Source: an uncultured Ectothiorhodospiraceae bacterium
GTDB lineage: Bacteria > Pseudomonadota > Gammaproteobacteria > Nitrococcales > Nitrococcaceae
Length of the DNA stretch: 34,382 nt
Direction of reading: 5' to 3'
Assembly: GCA_913057145.1 (NCBI GenBank)
Contig: CAJXNJ010000012.1
Location: 1-34,382 of the forward strand
This document shows, piece after piece, positions 30,102-34,382 of this stretch (position 1 is the first letter of the stretch; every line of letters starts with the position of its first letter). The translations under genes were made by a program, and so were the position numbers. Below the pieces are notes generated by a model. That model did no database searches and had not been told where the DNA came from. It saw only the letters and a list, made by a program, of their open reading frames with translations.

Positions 30102-30114
30102 TGACGTCAGTCAA
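30101..30114. promoter_or_regulatory. Palindromic element at the tpsB transcription start
   Basis: TTGACGTCAGTCAA has perfect 5-bp arms (TTGAC and GTCAA) around a 4-base centre and also contains the 8-bp palindrome TGACGTCA. It directly follows the candidate -10 box, a position expected to block transcription when occupied. The neighbouring response regulator is one candidate ligand, but OmpR-type proteins usually bind direct repeats. Confidence 0.35.
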
Positions 30115-30141
30115 GGATTTATAGGTGAAGGTTGGACCTCG

Positions 30142-31917
30142 ATGCGCTCAGACCCTCGTTCATCACTGGTCCTATGTTTAATCGGTTCATCGCTGTGCCT
30201 AAGCGCCATCGATACATCGCTGGCGCAAACGGATAGCGATGTCGATGCCGGCTCTCTCTTGCGGCAGGAAGAGCAACTCCGCGAACCCGCCCCTCAGCCG
30301 CTGCCTGAAATCATCACCGAGGCACCACTGCCTGAGTTAACGGGTATTGGTGATATCACCGTTACCGTGCGCGAGGTGCGTTTTACCGGTGCGATCGATC
30401 TGGTGGCGGATGGGGAGCTGGACGCGGTGGTGGCCGAGGCCATTGGCCGTGAGCTCGACTTTGCCGGTCTACAGGCACTGGCTGAGCGTGTCACCCGACA
30501 CTTAAAAGATGCCGGCTGGATTCTGGCTCGGGCCTATCTGCCAGAGCAGGACGTTGAGAACGGCATTATCACCATCGATATCATCGCCGGGCGGCTGGAT
30601 ACCCAGGGCCGGGCATTTCGGATTGAGGATATTGGTGAGCGGCCGCTGCGCATTGACCCGGAGCGCCTGGGCGCCATGCTGACCGCACTGGTGCCCGAGG
30701 GGGAGCCGGTGCGCGAGGCGGATCTCAACCGCGCTGTCCTTTTGATGAATGACCTGCCGGGCATTGATGCCCTGGCCAGACTTGAGCCAGGTGAGACACC
30801 GCGTAGCACGCACATATTAATGAGTGTGCAGGAAGGCCCGCTCTGGGGTGGCTCGGTGAGTGCCAACAACTATGGCAACCGTAGCACCGGTGAAGAGCGT
30901 GCGAGTTTTAACGCCAACCTGAACGGGCCCTTCCGTCTGGGCGATCAGGCGACGTTTGGCTATACCCGCTCCGAAGGACTGGATCTGGCGCAGTTCGGCT
31001 ACAGCCGCCCGTTGGGGGCCAGTGGCTGGCGGCTCGACCTGGCGCACACCAACCTGCGCTATGAGGTGGTTGATGGCGCAGGCTCGGATGATGACCTTAA
31101 AGGTGATGCCTGGACCAACCGTGCCGGCCTTGAGTACCCGGTGATCCGCAGTGCAATGACCAACCTGCGTCTGGGCCTTGATTGGACCTATGAAGCACTT
31201 GAGGATCGCCAGGCCGGCGACAAGCTCAGTGATAAACGCGTTGAGTTCTACAGCCCCCGGCTGAGCTTCGATCATATCGACTCGGTTTTCGGGGCGCTCG
31301 GCCGAACCGATTTCTCGCTAACGCCAAGTTGGGGAGAGCTTGATCTCTCGCGTATCCCTGCCGAAGTGGCTGTCGATGCCGCTACTTTCAACACCGCTGG
31401 GCACTATAAAAAGGCCGAGTACCGACTCTCACGGCTGCAGGGTTTTGGGGAGATGCCTCTGACTCTGTACGCCGAGCTCAAAGGCCAATGGGCCGGCGAT
31501 AACCTCGACTCCTCGCAGCGCTTTCAGGTGGCGGGCCCTAACGGTGTGCGCGCGTATCCCGGTGGCGAGGCTTCCTCCGACGAGGGTCATCTGCTGCGTG
31601 CCGAGCTGCGCTATGCCCTGCCCGAGGATCTGACTGAGCTGGGCCCGATGACCGTGAGCGCTTTCTATGACAGCGCCTGGGTCAAGCGCCGGCATGATCT
31701 GGGTGATGAGTCGATTGACTCGGCGACCGGTGAGAATAGCTATCAGATCGAAGGCGCGGGCCTTGCCCTATCGCTGGTGCCGAACGATCGGGTTTCACTG
31801 AGTCTGACCTGGGCGACGACGATTGGCGACAACCCGGGCCGGGATGCCAATGGCAACAACAGCGACGGGCGCAGCGATGATCATCGCGCCTGGCTGCAGG
31901 CGGTGCTCAGGCTATGA
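30142..31917 (+). CDS. TpsB outer-membrane transporter (FhaC/ShlB/HecB family)
   Basis: The 591-residue protein has a signal peptide ending near IDTSLAQ (residue 29). A POTRA_2 domain follows at about residues 72-150, including VREVRFTGAI and IITIDIIAGRLDTQG. The C-terminal ShlB/FhaC barrel domain contains SANNYGNRSTGEERASFN near residue 238. The late FQVAGPNGVRAYPGGEASSDEG holds the L6-loop-type V-R-x-Y/F motif that contacts the channel and is essential in FhaC. It should thread the TpsA partner across the outer membrane after Sec export. ATG at 30142 precedes the signal peptide. Its stop overlaps the tpsA start by ATGA. Confidence 0.93.
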   Translation: MRSDPRSSLVLCLIGSSLCLSAIDTSLAQTDSDVDAGSLLRQEEQLREPAPQPLPEIITEAPLPELTGIGDITVTVREVRFTGAIDLVADGELDAVVAEAIGRELDFAGLQALAERVTRHLKDAGWILARAYLPEQDVENGIITIDIIAGRLDTQGRAFRIEDIGERPLRIDPERLGAMLTALVPEGEPVREADLNRAVLLMNDLPGIDALARLEPGETPRSTHILMSVQEGPLWGGSVSANNYGNRSTGEERASFNANLNGPFRLGDQATFGYTRSEGLDLAQFGYSRPLGASGWRLDLAHTNLRYEVVDGAGSDDDLKGDAWTNRAGLEYPVIRSAMTNLRLGLDWTYEALEDRQAGDKLSDKRVEFYSPRLSFDHIDSVFGALGRTDFSLTPSWGELDLSRIPAEVAVDAATFNTAGHYKKAEYRLSRLQGFGEMPLTLYAELKGQWAGDNLDSSQRFQVAGPNGVRAYPGGEASSDEGHLLRAELRYALPEDLTELGPMTVSAFYDSAWVKRRHDLGDESIDSATGENSYQIEGAGLALSLVPNDRVSLSLTWATTIGDNPGRDANGNNSDGRSDDHRAWLQAVLRL

Positions 31918-34382
31918 GGCGCTGGCCATTCACACAGGGCTTTAGTCTGGCGCGTCATGCGCTGGCAGTGGGGCTTTGTGCATGGATGGCTGCCGCCCAG
32001 GCTGAGCCTGCTGCCGACACCCTGCCAAGCGGTGAACAGGTCACCCACGGCAGCGCCACTATTGCGCGCGATGGCGCGCAGATGACCATCACCCAGAGCA
32101 CCGACAAGCTCATTACCGAATGGCAGGATTTCTCAATCGGCCGTGACGCCGGTGTCGAATTTATCCAGCCCGGGCGCAATAGCGCCGCACTCAACCGCGT
32201 GGTGGGCGCCACCCCGAGTGAGATCTTTGGATCACTGACCGCCAATGGCCGGGTTATGCTGGTGAACCCGGCCGGCATCCATTTTGCTGATGGCAGCAGC
32301 GTGGATGTGGGATCCCTCACCGCCTCCACGCTGGATATTGCCGATGCGGATTTTCTGGCCGATCGCCTGCGCTTTGCCGGCAATGAAAATGCCGGTGCGA
32401 TTAGTGCTGAGGGCCAGATCGCAATCGCCGAGGGCGGCCGGCTGGCTTTTATCGCCCCCCTGATTGAGCACCGCGGCCAAATCAACGCGCCGAATGGTGA
32501 AGTGCTAATGGGGGCGGGGGAGGCCGTTGAGTTGGCGCTTGATGCCACCGGGCTGGTCAGCCTGAAAGTCACCCGCGGCGCACTGGACGCCACGATTGCC
32601 AATGGTGGGGCCATTGATGTGGGTGGCGGCGCCGTCGCGCTGACCGCCGAGGGTCTGGATGCGTTGACCCGCGGAGTGATCAACAACACCGGCGTCATTG
32701 AAGCGAGTGCCATGACCGATGAGGGCGGACGAATCGCCCTGCGCGCCGACGGCTCGGTTGATCACACTGGGCGGATCGCTGCCAACAGCGAATCAGCCGA
32801 CGGCGGACTCATTACCATTGAAGCCGATGGTATTACCCTGGGCGATGAATCCGAGATTACAGCCACCGGCGCTACCGGCGGCGGCGCTGTGCTGATCGGC
32901 GGCGACTGGCAGGGCGGCGCCAACGAAGAACGCCGGGTCTTCGATGACCCGAACGCGCTGACCGAAGCCATCACGGTGACCATGGAATCCGGGGCCAGCA
33001 TCGATGCCAGTGCCACCGACAACGGTAATGGTGGGACGGTGGTGCTGTGGAGTGATGTCTCCTACCCAGACTCCGTAACTAGCGCCCACGGCGAAATCCT
33101 CGCCCGCGGCGGTGCCGACGGTGGGGATGGAGGTCAGGTCGAGACCTCGGGTTACAGCATCAACATTGACGGTTTTCAAGTGAACACCCTGTCAGCAGGT
33201 GATGCTTTTGGTAAATCAGGCCTTTGGTTGATTGATCCTTTTGATTACACCATTGGCAGTACAGAAGCTTCGAGTATAAGTACTGCTTTGAACAGAAGCG
33301 ATGTCACGATCACTACAACATCCTCTAATACCGCCTACGGCTCCAATGACAATAGCAACAGCCAAGGTGATATTTTCTTAAACGAAGCGATCACGAAAAC
33401 AAGCAGTAATTCTACAAGCCTGACCTTGCAAGCGGCGCGACACATACGGATTGGAATAGACGGTGAAATTTCATCGAATAGCGGTGCGTTGAACGTTCAA
33501 CTTTGGGCCGATACTGATCGGAGTGGTGATGGAATTGTCTACTTTGAATCTAGTGGTATTGATACCGCTGGCGGTGACCTGACCTTTGGTGAGGAAGGTC
33601 AAAAACTCATCGGCAATAGCGAAATTCTGGTCGGTGGTGATGTTTTCTTTCAGCGATCCACGTCGGCGCAAACGCTAACCACTGGTGGTGGCGACTTGAA
33701 TATCTATGGCGAGACGATTGTTGCGAATACTGATGGGATTACCTTTGATACGTCGGGTTCGACCGATGGTTCGTTGACCCTACATGGGGTTCTGAACTCC
33801 GGTAACCAGTACACCTATGTGGATAAAACGGGCAGTGCAGGCTCTGGTTCTTGGAGCGATGCTCGGACTGAGGCAAAGGACGGAACCGACGGTGGTAGTG
33901 CCACCGGCGATAGTTATCTGGTTAACATTACGTCCCGCCTTGAAAATTCAATAGCCGGCCTGACAGCTAACTATCGTGGGGCATGGATCGGGGCCTATCG
34001 TAATATCGATAAAACCTCTAGCGGTCCTGAATGGTATTGGGCAGACGGGCCTGAGTCAGGTGATCGCTTTTTCACTGAAGTTAATGCCGGAGGTGGTTCA
34101 GCGGAAAGCGGTTACTATAGTAATTTCGGAAGTGGTGAGCCGAATGGATTTAATTGCGGTAGTAACTGCGAGAGTGTTGGTCAGTTTTTTGGGTCAGAGG
34201 GTCAGTGGAATGACCTTGACGAAGGTACGACTTATCAAGCATCGCAGGATACCATTTTCAGTGTACTTGGGTTTGTCCGAGAGACTAATCTTGATGCTTC
34301 GCCCGTAACTTTAAATTCGGGTAGTCAACCGACGTCAATTCATGGCGGGGTTGGCACCTCAAAAGCTCTCGCATCTCTCGAT
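31914..34382 (+). CDS. TpsA filamentous-haemagglutinin-like exoprotein with C-type lectin-like domain (partial, 3' end missing)
   Basis: The frame is open for 823 codons to the end of the window. A signal peptide covers residues 1-30 (MAAAQA before EPAAD). The TPS domain follows, with NSAALNRVVG and NPAGIHF at 118-124, a variant of the canonical NPNGI secretion motif. Glycine-rich beta-helix sequence then runs to VETSG at 409 and WLIDPFDYTIG at 438-448, a junction often conserved in these exoproteins. After about residue 423 (near 33180) codons become much more A+T rich. Residues 633-790 resemble a C-type lectin-like domain. It is co-translated with tpsB by ATGA overlap and should be secreted by it as a cell-surface adhesin. 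Confidence 0.9.
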   Translation, partial: MRRWPFTQGFSLARHALAVGLCAWMAAAQAEPAADTLPSGEQVTHGSATIARDGAQMTITQSTDKLITEWQDFSIGRDAGVEFIQPGRNSAALNRVVGATPSEIFGSLTANGRVMLVNPAGIHFADGSSVDVGSLTASTLDIADADFLADRLRFAGNENAGAISAEGQIAIAEGGRLAFIAPLIEHRGQINAPNGEVLMGAGEAVELALDATGLVSLKVTRGALDATIANGGAIDVGGGAVALTAEGLDALTRGVINNTGVIEASAMTDEGGRIALRADGSVDHTGRIAANSESADGGLITIEADGITLGDESEITATGATGGGAVLIGGDWQGGANEERRVFDDPNALTEAITVTMESGASIDASATDNGNGGTVVLWSDVSYPDSVTSAHGEILARGGADGGDGGQVETSGYSINIDGFQVNTLSAGDAFGKSGLWLIDPFDYTIGSTEASSISTALNRSDVTITTTSSNTAYGSNDNSNSQGDIFLNEAITKTSSNSTSLTLQAARHIRIGIDGEISSNSGALNVQLWADTDRSGDGIVYFESSGIDTAGGDLTFGEEGQKLIGNSEILVGGDVFFQRSTSAQTLTTGGGDLNIYGETIVANTDGITFDTSGSTDGSLTLHGVLNSGNQYTYVDKTGSAGSGSWSDARTEAKDGTDGGSATGDSYLVNITSRLENSIAGLTANYRGAWIGAYRNIDKTSSGPEWYWADGPESGDRFFTEVNAGGGSAESGYYSNFGSGEPNGFNCGSNCESVGQFFGSEGQWNDLDEGTTYQASQDTIFSVLGFVRETNLDASPVTLNSGSQPTSIHGGVGTSKALASLD
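33810..34283 (+). other. C-type-lectin-like domain within the TpsA exoprotein
   Basis: Residues 633-790 carry the ordered landmarks of the fold. WSDARTEAK lies near 647, then YLVNITSRLENSIAG, WIGAY at 691-695 and WYWADGPESG. YYSNFGSGEPNG follows with EPN at 742-744, then GQWNDL with WND at 765-767, and a terminal hydrophobic strand ending FVRE. EPN and WND are the calcium and sugar ligands of mannose-type lectins. The usual paired disulfides are absent; only Cys748 and Cys752 are present, as in many bacterial versions. Confidence 0.75.

Overview
The window reads as a stretch of chromosome from a GC-rich gammaproteobacterium. The clues are conserved neighbourhoods: metG divergent from mrp, purMN beside a DUF2066 gene and hda, ilvN-ilvC-pssA-leuA, holD-rimI, and valS beside lptFG. 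The acidic proteins, the very tight packing and the short ProRS would fit a halophilic Ectothiorhodospiraceae-type organism (Spiribacter/Halorhodospira-like). That placement is an inference and was not tested. No rRNA, tRNA, CRISPR array or insertion sequence was found. No gap between genes is longer than 300 bases; the longest is about 280.

Layout. 1-2107: start of metG (-), then mrp and dcd (+). 2114-4598: a purM-purN-DUF3108 operon (-). 4659-6418: a DUF2066 gene and hda (+). 6409-7423: a DUF2069 membrane protein and wrbA (-), divergent from two monoheme cytochromes c (7574-8268, +) across an intergenic region holding an exact FNR-type site. 8238-9080: a YeeZ-like SDR (-). 9123-9791: trmH (+). 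9731-11020: proS without an editing domain (-). 11164-17603: a long + strand run, ilvN-ilvC-pssA-leuA-holD-rimI-MFS-DUF2970, covering branched-chain amino acid synthesis, phospholipid head groups, replication and ribosome modification. 17587-18978: a sodium:solute symporter (-) directly behind a TPP riboswitch (18979-19067), so probably a thiamin or precursor transporter. 19161-20501: a DUF945 gene (+). 20498-23299: valS (-). 23436-25570: lptF and lptG (+), LPS export. 25567-26715: an AT-richer AAA/DUF4143 ATPase (-), probably an insertion. 26777-27208: an RDD protein (-).

27289-34382 is the most distinctive region. It holds a 7TMR-DISM sensor histidine kinase, an OmpR-type response regulator, a TpsB/FhaC-family outer-membrane transporter and the start of a very large TpsA/filamentous-haemagglutinin-like exoprotein that runs off the window end. 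The exoprotein frame is open to the last base. It changes base composition sharply near 33180 and contains a C-type-lectin-like domain near residues 633-790. Together these look like a two-component-controlled two-partner secretion system for a glycan-binding surface adhesin. Two small palindromes and a candidate promoter lie between the regulator and tpsB.

Genes that meet tail to tail overlap or nearly touch at all seven convergent junctions, and many co-directional genes overlap by ATGA. Transcription termination must therefore often lie inside coding sequence.
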